From positions 3,286,001 through 3,350,000 of the forward strand of contig NZ_CP129111.1 in assembly GCF_030407165.1 (NCBI RefSeq): 64,000 bases of DNA. The letters run 5' to 3'. Origin of the DNA: Fontisubflavum oceani (lineage in GTDB: Bacteria > Pseudomonadota > Alphaproteobacteria > Rhodobacterales > Rhodobacteraceae). This document shows, piece by piece, positions 36,358 through 45,374 of this stretch (the stretch's first letter is position 1; the number at the start of each line of letters is the position of its first letter). A program made the position numbers and the translations under genes. The notes below the pieces were generated by a model. It saw only the letters and a program-made list of their open reading frames with translations, was not told where the DNA came from and ran no database searches.

Positions 36358-37683
36358 TCAATCCAAAGCCATCAGCACATCTCTGAGCGTTCCAAACAGT
36401 TGATCGATCTGCGGCTTCTCGATGATCAGGGGCGGCGACATCGCGATGATGTCTCCGGTGGTGCGGATCAGCACGCCCTTCTCATAGCAATCAAGGAAGG
36501 CCTGGAAGGCGCGTTTTGTCGGCTCCCCCGCAATCGGCTCCAGTTCCACAGCTCCGATCAGGCCCATGTTTCGAATGTCGATCACATGCGGGCAATCGCG
36601 CAAGGAGTGCAGCCCATCCTCCCAATAACTTGCCAAATCCGCGGCCCGCTCAAAGAGACCGTCTTCACGATAGGTTTCCAGCGTCGCCAGGCCGGCGGCG
36701 GCCGCCATTGGGTTGCCGGAATAGGTATAGCCATGGAACAGCTCGATCAGATGCTCCGGGCCGGTCATAAAGGCATCGTGGATTTGCTTTGTCGCCAGCA
36801 CCGCCCCCATCGGGATCACCCCGTTCGTCAGGCCTTTGGCGCAGGTGATCATATCCGGCATCACCCCGAAATGCTCGGCCCCGAAGCTTGAGCCGAGCCG
36901 CCCGAATCCGGTGATCACCTCATCGAAGATCAACAAGATGCCGTGCTGCGTGCAAATCGCGCGGAGCCGCTCCAGATAGCCCTTCGGCGGCATCAAAACG
37001 CCCGTGGAGCCCGCCATCGGCTCCACAATCACCGCCGCGATGGTCTCGGGCCCATGCAAGGCAACGATCCGTTCCAAATCTTCGGCCAGATAGGCGCCAT
37101 GTTCCGGCTGGCCGCGTGTGAACGCGTTCTGATCCGGCAAATGCGTATGTGGCAAATGATCGACGCCGGTCATCAGAGTGCCGAAGAACTTCCGGTTGTT
37201 GACGATCCCGCCGACTGAGATGCCGCCGAAATTCACCCCGTGATAGCCGCGCTCTCGCCCGATCAGCCGGGTCCGTGTCCCCTGCCCAATCGCGCGTTGA
37301 TACGCGATGGCGATTTTCAACGCGGTTTCGACGCTTTCGGAGCCGGAATTGGTGAAAAACACATGCTCCATCGGCTCAGGCGCCATGTCGCGCAGCCTGG
37401 TCGCCAGCTCAAAGGCTTTCGGGTGGCCCATCTGGAAGGCCGGCGCATAGTCCAACTCCGCGGCCTGTGCCTGGATCGCCTCGACGATCTTTGGCCGTTT
37501 GTGGCCCGCATTACAGCACCAGAGCCCGGCCGTGCCATCCAGCACCTGTCGCCCGTCGCCCGTGGTGTAATGCATGCCCTCAGCGGCGACAAACATGCGT
37601 GGGGTCTGTTTGAACTGTCGGTTCGCGGTGAACGGCATCCAAAACGCTGAGAGGTCGTTCGGATTGGAACGGTCGAGTGCCAT
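36358..37683 (-). CDS. Class III aminotransferase (beta-alanine/omega-amino acid:pyruvate type)
   Basis: This PLP enzyme of about 441 residues should convert beta-alanine or beta-aminoisobutyrate to the semialdehyde, the last step before central metabolism. Features: FWMPFTANRQFKQTPRM at the N-terminus, VFFTNSGSESVETALKIA (PLP phosphate), LLIFDEVITGFGRLG and the Schiff-base lysine in TCAKGLTNG (about Lys283). It is the first gene after the RutR box at 37740-37755. ATG at 37683, preceded by GGGTGGG, was chosen over a GTG at 37692. Confidence 0.9.
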   Translation of the reverse strand: MALDRSNPNDLSAFWMPFTANRQFKQTPRMFVAAEGMHYTTGDGRQVLDGTAGLWCCNAGHKRPKIVEAIQAQAAELDYAPAFQMGHPKAFELATRLRDMAPEPMEHVFFTNSGSESVETALKIAIAYQRAIGQGTRTRLIGRERGYHGVNFGGISVGGIVNNRKFFGTLMTGVDHLPHTHLPDQNAFTRGQPEHGAYLAEDLERIVALHGPETIAAVIVEPMAGSTGVLMPPKGYLERLRAICTQHGILLIFDEVITGFGRLGSSFGAEHFGVMPDMITCAKGLTNGVIPMGAVLATKQIHDAFMTGPEHLIELFHGYTYSGNPMAAAAGLATLETYREDGLFERAADLASYWEDGLHSLRDCPHVIDIRNMGLIGAVELEPIAGEPTKRAFQAFLDCYEKGVLIRTTGDIIAMSPPLIIEKPQIDQLFGTLRDVLMALD

Positions 37684-37739
37684 GGGGCCCACCCTATCTG
37701 GCAGCGCCGGTGCGCCACCGGGCGGCTGGAGTTAATGTT

Positions 37740-37755
37740 TTGACCATCTGGTCAA
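37740..37755. promoter_or_regulatory. RutR box (perfect inverted repeat)
   Basis: TTGACCATCTGGTCAA has perfect 7-bp arms and a 2-bp centre and equals the RutR consensus TTGACCA-NN-TGGTCAA. It lies 56 bp upstream of the aminotransferase start and 159 bp from the divergent RutR-like regulator gene. In RutR systems uracil or thymine releases the repressor, which fits a pyrimidine-degradation operon. Confidence 0.85.
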
Positions 37756-37914
37756 TATCACGCTAGCAGAGGCGCATGGTCAGTCAAGAAATTGAACGCC
37801 TGAATCTGCTCAATCGCAAGGCAAATGATGGCCAAACGGGCGGAGATGACGCTCGTTTGGGCGCATCTTGCATGGTACTTGCCCCGCATGGGGGCGGAAT
37901 GGCAGAGTGATGGT

Positions 37915-38553
37915 ATGAATATTCAACCGCCGCGCACCCGTATTCAGCGCAAGAATACTGAAGCCATTTTGAACGCCGCGCTGGAGGTGTTCTCGCAACA
38001 TGGGTTCCGAGGGGCGACACTGGATCAGATCGCGACCGAGGCGGGGCTGTCGAAACCCAATCTACTCTACTATTTTCCCTCGAAAGAAGCGATCCACGTC
38101 ACGCTGCTGAGCCAGTTGATGGATACTTGGCTTGATCCGCTCCGCGAGATGGACCCAGAGGGCGAACCGGTCGAAGAACTGCTTGGCTACGTGCGCCGCA
38201 AACTGCAAATGAGCCGGGATATGCCGCGCGAGTCACGTCTCTTCGCCAATGAGATCGTGCAAGGCGCACCCCGGATGCAAGAGGCCTTGGCCACCGACCT
38301 GAAAGAGTTGGTGGACGAAAAAGTGGCGCTCTTGAACCGCTGGATGGAGGCCGGCCAAATTGCCCGGGTTCATCCGCATCATCTGATCTTCTCGATCTGG
38401 TCGCTGACGCAGCATTATGCGGATTTCGACGTGCAGGTCCGGACGCTGATGAGCGACGACGATCCGTTCGACGCCGCCCCGTGTTTCTTGAAACGCTTTA
38501 TCGGCGGTTGCTCACCCCCTGATCAGGCGGCGGCACTTTCCGGCGCGGCGTGA
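37915..38553 (+). CDS. rutR: RutR-like TetR-family pyrimidine regulator
   Basis: This 212-residue TetR protein has an N-terminal DNA-binding domain (TEAILNAALEVFSQHGFRGATLDQIATEAGLSKPNLLYYFPSKEAIH) and a YcdC/RutR-type C-terminal domain (LFANEIVQGAPRMQEALATDLKELVDEK). It is encoded divergently from the operon whose promoter carries a perfect RutR box, so it is almost certainly the repressor. The start at 37915 was preferred over upstream frames because the conserved region begins there. Its 3' end overlaps the convergent AhpD-like gene by 31 nt. Confidence 0.88.
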   Translation: MNIQPPRTRIQRKNTEAILNAALEVFSQHGFRGATLDQIATEAGLSKPNLLYYFPSKEAIHVTLLSQLMDTWLDPLREMDPEGEPVEELLGYVRRKLQMSRDMPRESRLFANEIVQGAPRMQEALATDLKELVDEKVALLNRWMEAGQIARVHPHHLIFSIWSLTQHYADFDVQVRTLMSDDDPFDAAPCFLKRFIGGCSPPDQAAALSGAA

Positions 38554-38981
38554 ACCGCACGGAAAGCAATCGAGAGCCGGTTCCAAGTGTTGATCATGGT
38601 GATGACCGTGGTCAGTTTCACAATCTCGTCGCCGGGGAACTCCCATTGGGTGTCGGCAAAAAGCGCGTCATCCGGTCCGTTATCCCCCAAACGGGTCAGC
38701 GCCTCGGCCCAGGCCAGGGCTGCACGCTCCCGCGGGGAAAACAGAAAACTGTCATGCCAGGCAGAGGTCAGATAGAGCCGCTGTTCGGTCTCTCCATCGG
38801 CACGGGCTTCGCGGCTGTGCATATCAACGCAGAAGGCGCAGCCATTGATCTGCGACACCCGCAGTTTGACCAGATGCAGCAGACTCTTTTCAAGCCCGGA
38901 GGCCTCGATCTGTGTATTCAGGGCCAGATGCCCGTTCATCAGCTCCGGGGCCGCTGCCCAGTATTCGATGCGCGGTTCCAT
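38523..38981 (-). CDS. Carboxymuconolactone decarboxylase-family (AhpD-like) protein
   Basis: This 152-residue protein has the alkylhydroperoxidase core LVKLRVSQINGCAFCVDMHSREAR, with the CxxC redox pair and nearby His, and a helical remainder. Family members reduce peroxides or work in antioxidant relays. It forms a pair with the Rrf2 regulator encoded 25 nt upstream, a common combination in which the regulator senses redox or metal state. Confidence 0.9.
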   Translation of the reverse strand: MEPRIEYWAAAPELMNGHLALNTQIEASGLEKSLLHLVKLRVSQINGCAFCVDMHSREARADGETEQRLYLTSAWHDSFLFSPRERAALAWAEALTRLGDNGPDDALFADTQWEFPGDEIVKLTTVITMINTWNRLSIAFRAVHAAPESAAA

Positions 38982-39006
38982 ATCGTATCTCCTTTCGGGT
39001 GAGGGG

Positions 39007-39516
39007 TTAGGTGGATTGTGGTCGTTGATGCAGGTCGAGAAAGGCGCAGCCGCGCTGCATCACCCTTGAGTCTGCCGTGCTGACGTGGTCCTCGATGATC
39101 GAGGCCAGCGTCGTTTCCGCCAAAGCGGCCCGATAGGCCCGTTCGGCGCGGAGCATGGCCAGTTTGATCCCGCAAGGGCTGGAAAACACCTCCTCCGGCA
39201 AGGGGTTAGGCCCCCGTCTGCGGATCTCCTGGCATTGGAATGCGAAACCGGGGCCTTCGACAGCCAGAACGATATCCAAGAGCGTGATTGCGTCTGGCGT
39301 CTTCGCCAGTCGGTAGCCGCCATTGCGACCGGGTATGGAGTGCACCAACCCCGCACCGACCATGGCGTTGAGATGTTTCACCAAATAGCTGGGGGACAGC
39401 CCGTGAAACTCCGCCAGAGCCGCGCCGGGCATGACCGCGCCATCTTCGAGGGCCGCAAGCGCTGTGGCGCAGTGAATGGCGGCCTCAACACCGTCTCCAA
39501 GCTTCATGATCATCAC
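39007..39516 (-). CDS. Rrf2-family transcriptional regulator
   Basis: This 169-residue protein has a winged helix-turn-helix (ALEDGAVMPGAALAEFHGLSPSYLVKHLNAMVGAGLV) with the Rrf2 signature GRNGGYRLAK. Four cysteines (in IHCA, FQCQ, SPCG and RGCA) could respond to redox change or hold a cluster. A perfect palindrome lies 20 bp upstream (39537-39551), consistent with autoregulation of the Rrf2-AhpD pair. An ATG at 39507 is a possible start too. Confidence 0.88.
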   Translation of the reverse strand: MMIMKLGDGVEAAIHCATALAALEDGAVMPGAALAEFHGLSPSYLVKHLNAMVGAGLVHSIPGRNGGYRLAKTPDAITLLDIVLAVEGPGFAFQCQEIRRRGPNPLPEEVFSSPCGIKLAMLRAERAYRAALAETTLASIIEDHVSTADSRVMQRGCAFLDLHQRPQST

Positions 39517-39536
39517 CTTCTGATTCGTAGATATAT

Positions 39537-39551
39537 TTTATCCAGGATAAA
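39537..39551. promoter_or_regulatory. Palindrome upstream of Rrf2 gene, putative operator
   Basis: TTTATCCAGGATAAA is a perfect inverted repeat (7-bp arms, 1-bp centre) 20 bp upstream of the Rrf2 start. Its AT-rich context differs from the surroundings. It resembles TATCC-type Rrf2 operators and is likely bound by the adjacent regulator. Confidence 0.6.
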
Positions 39552-39573
39552 CTTTATCTTCAAATAGAATTTG

Positions 39574-39603
39574 AAAAAGGCCCCAAACATCCGTCTGGGG
39601 CCT
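39574..39603 (-). terminator. Rho-independent terminator of preT-preA
   Basis: On the minus strand AGGCCCCA pairs with TGGGGCCT around a 10-nt loop, followed directly by TTTTT. It lies 10 nt after the preA stop and isolates the preTA unit from the Rrf2 gene. Confidence 0.85.
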
Positions 39604-39612
39604 CAAATTGAC

Positions 39613-40914
39613 TTACTCGGCGGCGCAGGCCCCTGGGTTGTTGGGATGCGTCGTCCAGTTGGCGTATTCCTTTTCCACCACTTTGCCGGTGCGGGTGTCG
39701 GTCACGCCAGGCTCCAACTCGACCATGGTGATGCAATCCTCCACCGGGCAGACATTGACGCAGAGATTGCAGGCCACGCATTCCGCATCAATCACCTCGA
39801 ACACCCGATCCTCCGACATCGAAATCGCCTGATGCGAGGTATCTTCGCAGGCGGCGTAACACCGACCACATTTGATGCAGGCATCCTGGTTGATTTTGGC
39901 CTTCGCCACATAGTTGAGGTTGAGATATTGCCAGTCGGTGACATTCGGCACCGCGCGTCCCACCACCTCGTCGATGGATGTGTAGCCCTGCTCATCCATC
40001 CACTGGCTAAGCCCCGACTTCATCTCTTCGACGATCTTGAAGCCATAGGTCATGGCGGCCGTGCAGACCTGCACAGTCCCCGCGCCAAGTGCCAGGAACT
40101 CCGCCGCGTCGCGCCAGGTGGTCACGCCGCCGATACCGGAGATCGGCAGACCGGCCGTTTCGGGGTCTCGGGCGATCTCGGCCACCATGTTGAGCGCAAT
40201 CGGCTTCACCGCCGGGCCGCAATAACCGCCATGGGAGCCTTTACCATCAATCGAGGGCTCCGGGCTCATCGTGTCGAGATTGACCGACGTGATGGACGAG
40301 ATCGTATTGATCAGGCTAACTGCATCCGCCCCACCCGCTTTCGCTGCGCGCGCCGGATAGCGGATATCGGTGATGTTCGGCGTTAGCTTCACGATCACCG
40401 GCATCCGCGTATTCGCCTTGCACCAGCGCGCCACCATTTCGATATATTCCGGCACCTGGCCCACGGCGGAGCCCATGCCGCGCTCGCTCATCCCATGCGG
40501 GCAGCCGAAATTCAGCTCGATCCCGTCTGCGCCAGTATCTTCGACCAGCGGCAGGATGCGTTTCCACGACGCCTCCTCGCAGGGGACCATCAAGGACACG
40601 ATCATCGCCCGGTCGGGCCAGGCGCGTTTGACCGCCTTGATCTCCTGCAGGTTGGTCTCCAGCGGGCGATCGGTGATCAGCTCGATATTGTTAAGGCCCA
40701 AAAGCCTCCGGTCGGCGCCATAGATCGCGCCATAGCGCGGTCCGTTGACGTTCACCACATGCGGGTCTTCGCCAAGCGTCTTCCAGACCACGCCGCCCCA
40801 CCCCGCCTCGAAGGCGCGGACGACATTGTATTCCTTATCCGTCGGCGGCGCAGAGGCCAACCAGAAGGGATTTGGGGATTTGATGCCTAAGAAATTCGTT
40901 GATAGATCAGCCAT
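39613..40914 (-). CDS. preA: NAD-dependent dihydropyrimidine dehydrogenase subunit PreA
   Basis: PreA reduces uracil and thymine to the dihydro forms using FMN and iron-sulphur clusters. The 433-residue protein has the dihydroorotate dehydrogenase-like barrel (LASAPPTDKEYNVVRAFEAGWGG, ELNFGCPHGMSERGMGSAVGQ, VKLTPNITDI) and a C-terminal double [4Fe-4S] segment (CIKCGRCYAAC and CVACNLCVNVCPVEDC). It starts one base before the preT stop, so the two are coupled. It supplies the substrate for dihydropyrimidinase. Confidence 0.95.
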   Translation of the reverse strand: MADLSTNFLGIKSPNPFWLASAPPTDKEYNVVRAFEAGWGGVVWKTLGEDPHVVNVNGPRYGAIYGADRRLLGLNNIELITDRPLETNLQEIKAVKRAWPDRAMIVSLMVPCEEASWKRILPLVEDTGADGIELNFGCPHGMSERGMGSAVGQVPEYIEMVARWCKANTRMPVIVKLTPNITDIRYPARAAKAGGADAVSLINTISSITSVNLDTMSPEPSIDGKGSHGGYCGPAVKPIALNMVAEIARDPETAGLPISGIGGVTTWRDAAEFLALGAGTVQVCTAAMTYGFKIVEEMKSGLSQWMDEQGYTSIDEVVGRAVPNVTDWQYLNLNYVAKAKINQDACIKCGRCYAACEDTSHQAISMSEDRVFEVIDAECVACNLCVNVCPVEDCITMVELEPGVTDTRTGKVVEKEYANWTTHPNNPGACAAE

Positions 40915-42258
40915 TTATCCGTTCTCCCCCATCAATGTGATGTGAATATCCTCGGCTGCATCGCGCCCTTCGGCGACGGCAGTGACCGTCAAGTCTTCGC
41001 CGCCCGACGCACAATCACCTCCGGCCCACACGCCAGCCACGTTGGCCTGCCCGGCACCAGTTACGGCGATTTTGCCACCATCCAGCGTCAAACCATCAGG
41101 CGTGCCCTCTAAGGTCTGACCAATCGCTTTCAGAACTTGATCTGCAGGAACTTCAAAAGTCTCGCCCGTGCCGACCAGGCTTTGGCCCTCGGCACGCGTA
41201 TACTCCGCCTTCACAGCTGTGACAGAGCCATTGCCCAGAACGGCGACTGGCATCGCGTTGAAGACGATCCGCACGCCTTTCGAGGCCGCGAGATCTTGCT
41301 CGTAACGGCTCGCAGGCATCGCGTCACGGTCGCGGCGATAGAGGATCGTCACACTCTCCGCGCCCAGAAGCTTCGATTGCACCGCGGCATCAATCGCGGT
41401 CATCCCGCCACCGATCACCACCACATTGCGACCAATTGGAAGCGAGGCGACATCGCCCGCTTGCCGCAGATCGGAGATAAACCCGACCGCGTCCAAAACT
41501 CCGGCCTTATCCTCACCGTCAGCCCGAAGCGCATTCACGCCAGCCAATCCCATACCGAGGAACACGGCATCGAACTCGGCCTTTAGACTGTCGAGCGTCA
41601 TATCGACGCCGAGCGCCTTGCCGGTCTCCAAGGTGATCCCGCCGATCTTCATCAGCCAATCGACTTCCGCCTCGGCAAAACCGTCCACCGTCTTATAGGC
41701 CGCAATCCCATATTCATTGAGCCCGCCGCCTTTGGGCCGCGCATCATAGATCGTGACCTCATGGCCATGCATCGCCAACCGATGCGCGCAGGCCAGGCCC
41801 GCAGGCCCCGCCCCCACCACCGCGACGGATTTGCCGGTCGGCGCGGCGCGGGTGAAGGGATGGACGCCCGCCGCCATCACGGTGTCGGTCGCATAACGCT
41901 GCAATTGTCCGATCAGAACCGGTTTGCCCTCGGCCAACTCCCGCACACAAGCCTCTTCGCAGAGCGTCTCCGTCGGACAGACACGGGCGCACATCCCGCC
42001 CAGAATGTTCTGGTCAAAAATCGTCTTGGCCGCCGCTTCTGGCGTACCGGTCGCGATCTGCCGGATGAAGAGCGGAATGTCGATCTCCGTCGGACAGGCC
42101 GTGATACACGGCGCGTCATGGCAGAAATAACATCGATCGGCGGCCACAAGAGCCTCATGCCCGTCCAGGGGCGCATGTAGATCGGCGAAATTCGCCTCAT
42201 ACTCGGCGTCATCTAGCCGACCCGGGGCGATGCCGGGGGTAAAGGGGCTGTTCGTCAT
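40915..42258 (-). CDS. preT: Dihydropyrimidine dehydrogenase subunit PreT (NAD-dependent oxidoreductase)
   Basis: PreT accepts electrons from NADH and passes them through FAD and iron-sulphur clusters to PreA. The 447-residue protein has N-terminal cysteine clusters (RCYFCHDAPCITACPTEID, CARVCPTETLCEEACVR), two Rossmann motifs (VAVVGAGPAGLACAHRLAMHG, VVVIGGGMTAIDAAV) and a C-terminal GGDCASGGEDLTV. The start at 42258 has GGAGGG upstream; in-frame codons further upstream are not supported. A degenerate RutR box at 42322-42337 precedes it. Confidence 0.94.
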   Translation of the reverse strand: MTNSPFTPGIAPGRLDDAEYEANFADLHAPLDGHEALVAADRCYFCHDAPCITACPTEIDIPLFIRQIATGTPEAAAKTIFDQNILGGMCARVCPTETLCEEACVRELAEGKPVLIGQLQRYATDTVMAAGVHPFTRAAPTGKSVAVVGAGPAGLACAHRLAMHGHEVTIYDARPKGGGLNEYGIAAYKTVDGFAEAEVDWLMKIGGITLETGKALGVDMTLDSLKAEFDAVFLGMGLAGVNALRADGEDKAGVLDAVGFISDLRQAGDVASLPIGRNVVVIGGGMTAIDAAVQSKLLGAESVTILYRRDRDAMPASRYEQDLAASKGVRIVFNAMPVAVLGNGSVTAVKAEYTRAEGQSLVGTGETFEVPADQVLKAIGQTLEGTPDGLTLDGGKIAVTGAGQANVAGVWAGGDCASGGEDLTVTAVAEGRDAAEDIHITLMGENG

Positions 42259-42321
42259 GGGGCGTTTTCCCTCCCTGATCGAATGGCTGCTGTCCAATAA
42301 ACGCTGGCACGGATCGGTTTT

Positions 42322-42337
42322 TTGATCAAATGGTAAA
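42322..42337. promoter_or_regulatory. Degenerate RutR-like box upstream of preTA
   Basis: TTGATCAAATGGTAAA matches TTGACCA-NN-TGGTCAA at 12 of the 14 specified positions. It is 64 bp upstream of preT, suggesting that preTA and the transporter operon are controlled by the same RutR-like repressor. It could also be chance. Confidence 0.45.
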
Positions 42338-42520
42338 TTCTCTGTCAGGCCATTTTTGCTGATAAATGCCCGCAGACCCCCCGATTTGCGCGTTTCCTGG
42401 GCACTCTTTGCAGCCCGATAAAGGGGAACGTTCCGAGCGCTTTTCCCGTCGCAAGCGCTTTTCTCCCCGCCACGGCTCATGTAAAGAGCGGCAAAGCCAG
42501 GGATAAGGGCGAGGAGCGAA

Positions 42521-43018
42521 ATGACCAAAAACACCCGTGACGGAGACGTGGCCTTTATCAAGGCTCTGGCCGAGTTGCTGAATGAAAACGACCTGACCGA
42601 GTTGCAGGTCAAACGCGACTATGGCGAGGCCGACAGCCTGAATGTTCGCGTATCCCGTCAAAAACAGGTGGTTCAAGCGGTCACCGCCGCAGCGCCTGTT
42701 GCCGCCCCTGTTCCGCAGGCCGCAGCCCCCGCCGCCCCGGCGGATGCAGCTGCTCCGGCCCCTGCCGCCGACCCTGCGCAAGACCCGAACGCAGTCACCT
42801 CACCGATGGTCGGAACCGCCTATCTTCAGCCGGAACCCGGCACACCGGCATTTGTCTCGGTCGGCGACAAAGTGGCCGAAGGCCAGACCCTCATGATCGT
42901 TGAAGCGATGAAGACCATGAACCAGATTCCGTCCCCCAAAAGCGGGACGGTCAAACGTATCCTGGTCGAAGACGGCGCGCCCGTGGAGTTTGGTGCCCCG
43001 TTGATGATCATCGAATAA
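42521..43018 (+). CDS. accB: Biotin carboxyl carrier protein of acetyl-CoA carboxylase
   Basis: This 165-residue protein has an N-terminal helix region (DGDVAFIKALAELLNENDLTELQVKRD), an Ala/Pro linker and a biotinyl domain with VEAMKTMNQIPSP, where Lys131 carries biotin. With AccC it forms the biotin carboxylase half of the complex that makes malonyl-CoA for fatty acid synthesis. Its operon partner accC begins 12 nt downstream. Confidence 0.95.
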   Translation: MTKNTRDGDVAFIKALAELLNENDLTELQVKRDYGEADSLNVRVSRQKQVVQAVTAAAPVAAPVPQAAAPAAPADAAAPAPAADPAQDPNAVTSPMVGTAYLQPEPGTPAFVSVGDKVAEGQTLMIVEAMKTMNQIPSPKSGTVKRILVEDGAPVEFGAPLMIIE

Positions 43019-43030
43019 GGCGGCGGGCGC

Positions 43031-44377
43031 ATGTTCTCCAAAATTCTCATCGCCAATCGCGGCGAGATCGCGCTGCGCGTCATCCGCGCCGCGCGCGAGA
43101 TGGGTGTGGGCACCGTCGCGGTGCATTCGACCGCGGATAGTGACGCCATGCATGTGCGTATGGCCGATGAAGCGATTTGCATTGGCCCGCCGCCGGGCAC
43201 GCAGAGCTATCTATCCGTGCCGGCGATCATCTCGGCCTGCGAGATCACCGGGGCTGAGGCGATCCACCCGGGTTATGGCTTTCTGAGCGAGAATGCGAAT
43301 TTCGTGCAGATCGTCGAAGATCACGGGATCAAATTCATCGGCCCCTCGGCGGAGCATATCCGGATGATGGGCGACAAGATCACCGCCAAAGACACGATGA
43401 AAGCCCTGGGCGTCCCTTGCGTGCCGGGCTCCGATGGCGGCGTGCCCGATCTGGACGCGGCCCGTGCGGTGGCGGAAGAAACCGGTTATCCGCTGATCAT
43501 CAAGGCGACCGCCGGCGGTGGCGGCAAGGGCATGAAGCTCGCCCGCTCAGCAGATGAATTGGAAAACGCGTTCCGTACGGCGCGCAGCGAAGGCAAGGCC
43601 AATTTCGGCAATGACGAGGTCTATATCGAGAAATATCTCGGGGCGCCGCGTCATATCGAGGTTCAGGTGTTCGGCGACGGGCGCGGCAATGCCGTTCATC
43701 TGGGCGAGCGCGACTGCTCACTGCAACGGCGGCACCAGAAGGTGTTTGAAGAGGCCCCCGGGCCCGCGATCACGCCCGAGATTCGCGCCGAGATTGGCGC
43801 CACCTGCGCCAAGGCCGTGGCCGAGATCGGCTATGAGGGCGCGGGCACAATCGAGTTCCTCTATGAGAATGGCGAGTTCTATTTCATCGAGATGAACACA
43901 CGTCTTCAGGTCGAGCATCCGGTGACTGAGGCGATTTTCGGCGTCGATCTGGTGCGCGAACAAATCCGCGTCGCAGCAGGCGAGCCGATGTCCTTCGCAC
44001 AAGAGGATCTGACCGTGAATGGCCATGCCATCGAGGTGCGGATCAACGCGGAAAAGCTGCCGAACTTCACCCCCTGCCCCGGAAAGATAACGCAATATCA
44101 TGCGCCTGGCGGTCTGGGTGTGCGGATGGATAGCGCACTTTATGACGGCTACGCGATCCCGCCCTATTACGACAGCCTGATCGCCAAATTGATCGTCCAT
44201 GGTCGTGACCGGCCCGAAGCCCTCGCACGGCTGAGTCGGGCCCTAGGAGAGTTGATCGTCGACGGCGTAGACACCACGGTTCCGCTCTTTCTTGCGCTTG
44301 TCGAAGAAGGAGCCGTGCAAACCGGCGAGTACAATATCCACTGGCTTGAGAAGTGGTTGGAAACCAACTTGGGTTAG
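43031..44377 (+). CDS. accC: Biotin carboxylase subunit of acetyl-CoA carboxylase
   Basis: This 448-residue ATP-grasp enzyme carboxylates biotin on AccB using bicarbonate and ATP. It shows FSKILIANRGEIALRVIRAA, HPGYGFLSENANF, the glycine loop KATAGGGGKGMKLA, ERDCSLQRRHQKVFEEAPGP and FIEMNTRLQVEHPVTE. Full family length. In related genomes aat normally follows closely; here a methyltransferase and a transglycosylase gene lie in between. Confidence 0.96.
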   Translation: MFSKILIANRGEIALRVIRAAREMGVGTVAVHSTADSDAMHVRMADEAICIGPPPGTQSYLSVPAIISACEITGAEAIHPGYGFLSENANFVQIVEDHGIKFIGPSAEHIRMMGDKITAKDTMKALGVPCVPGSDGGVPDLDAARAVAEETGYPLIIKATAGGGGKGMKLARSADELENAFRTARSEGKANFGNDEVYIEKYLGAPRHIEVQVFGDGRGNAVHLGERDCSLQRRHQKVFEEAPGPAITPEIRAEIGATCAKAVAEIGYEGAGTIEFLYENGEFYFIEMNTRLQVEHPVTEAIFGVDLVREQIRVAAGEPMSFAQEDLTVNGHAIEVRINAEKLPNFTPCPGKITQYHAPGGLGVRMDSALYDGYAIPPYYDSLIAKLIVHGRDRPEALARLSRALGELIVDGVDTTVPLFLALVEEGAVQTGEYNIHWLEKWLETNLG

Positions 44378-44504
44378 GCGGCGATCAAGTCGCGAACATC
44401 TGCTTCTAGTCCGTTGGGAACGGGCGACTTGAACCGGGTTCCAGAAGCCGCCATGCGAGTAGACGACACCGCCGGGCTACACCGTAGCAGAGGAGTCGAC
44501 CAGC

Positions 44505-45338
44505 GTGTATTCAGATCTGGATGAACTCAATCGGAAACCGGAGCCGTTTTCCCGCTACACAACCGATGTGCTCTGGACCGATCCTTGGATCGCGCAGCAA
44601 ATGCTGAAAATGCATCTGGACGACAGCACGGACTTGGCCTCGCGCAAGAGCCAGACTATCGACGGCACTGTGGCATGGATTGACCGGAAAATCGGCCTGT
44701 CTGGCAAGAACGTCTGTGATCTGGGTTGTGGGCCGGGTCTTTATGCAAGGCGGATGGCGACAAGAGGCGCCAGGGTGACTGGCGTCGATTTCTCGGTCGG
44801 TTCCCTCGACCATGCCAGAACCGAAGCCGCCGCCCATAAACTGGATATCGAATACCGAAAAGCAGACTATCTGATCGACGATCTGCCCGACGAGCAGGAT
44901 ATCGTCAGCCTGATCTGGTGTGATTTCTGCACGCTTTCACCTCAGAAGCGACGCGCTCTTCTGGAGCGGATTAAAGCCATGCTGAACCCCGGCGGTACGT
45001 TTGTTTTCGACGTGTCGACCACGCCGCAATTTGAAGAACGCGCCGAGGTGATGACCTATGGCCGCCGTCCCATGGGAGACTTTTGGTCACCCGATGACCA
45101 TTTCGGTTTTCAGACCACCTTTCTGTATGAGCGCGACAAGATCGCTCTCGACCGTTATCTGATCGTGACGCCGGAACGCCGGTTCGAGATTTTCAACTGG
45201 ATGCAGTACTTCGATCCCGAGACGATCTCGCGCGACGTGCGCGAAGCGGGAATGGTCGTAACGGCACTTCTTGATGTCAGGACCGGAGACCCCTGGACGC
45301 CAGAAGCAGGGGAGCTTGCCGTTGTCGCACGGGTTTGA
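44505..45338 (+). CDS. SAM-dependent methyltransferase (class I)
   Basis: This 277-residue protein has the SAM-binding motif VCDLGCGPGLYARRMATRGARVTGVDFS, then IVSLIWCDFCTLSP and PGGTFVFDVSTTPQF. The substrate is unknown. GTG start at 44505 with AGAGGAG upstream. It occupies the region between accC and aat where no gene is expected, next to the aat-leader duplication, so it probably arrived by insertion. I see no clear base-composition contrast. Confidence 0.82.
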   Translation: MYSDLDELNRKPEPFSRYTTDVLWTDPWIAQQMLKMHLDDSTDLASRKSQTIDGTVAWIDRKIGLSGKNVCDLGCGPGLYARRMATRGARVTGVDFSVGSLDHARTEAAAHKLDIEYRKADYLIDDLPDEQDIVSLIWCDFCTLSPQKRRALLERIKAMLNPGGTFVFDVSTTPQFEERAEVMTYGRRPMGDFWSPDDHFGFQTTFLYERDKIALDRYLIVTPERRFEIFNWMQYFDPETISRDVREAGMVVTALLDVRTGDPWTPEAGELAVVARV

Positions 45339-45374
45339 AGCGTGGTTCCGTCGCGATTTGGAGCGTAAGTCCGG

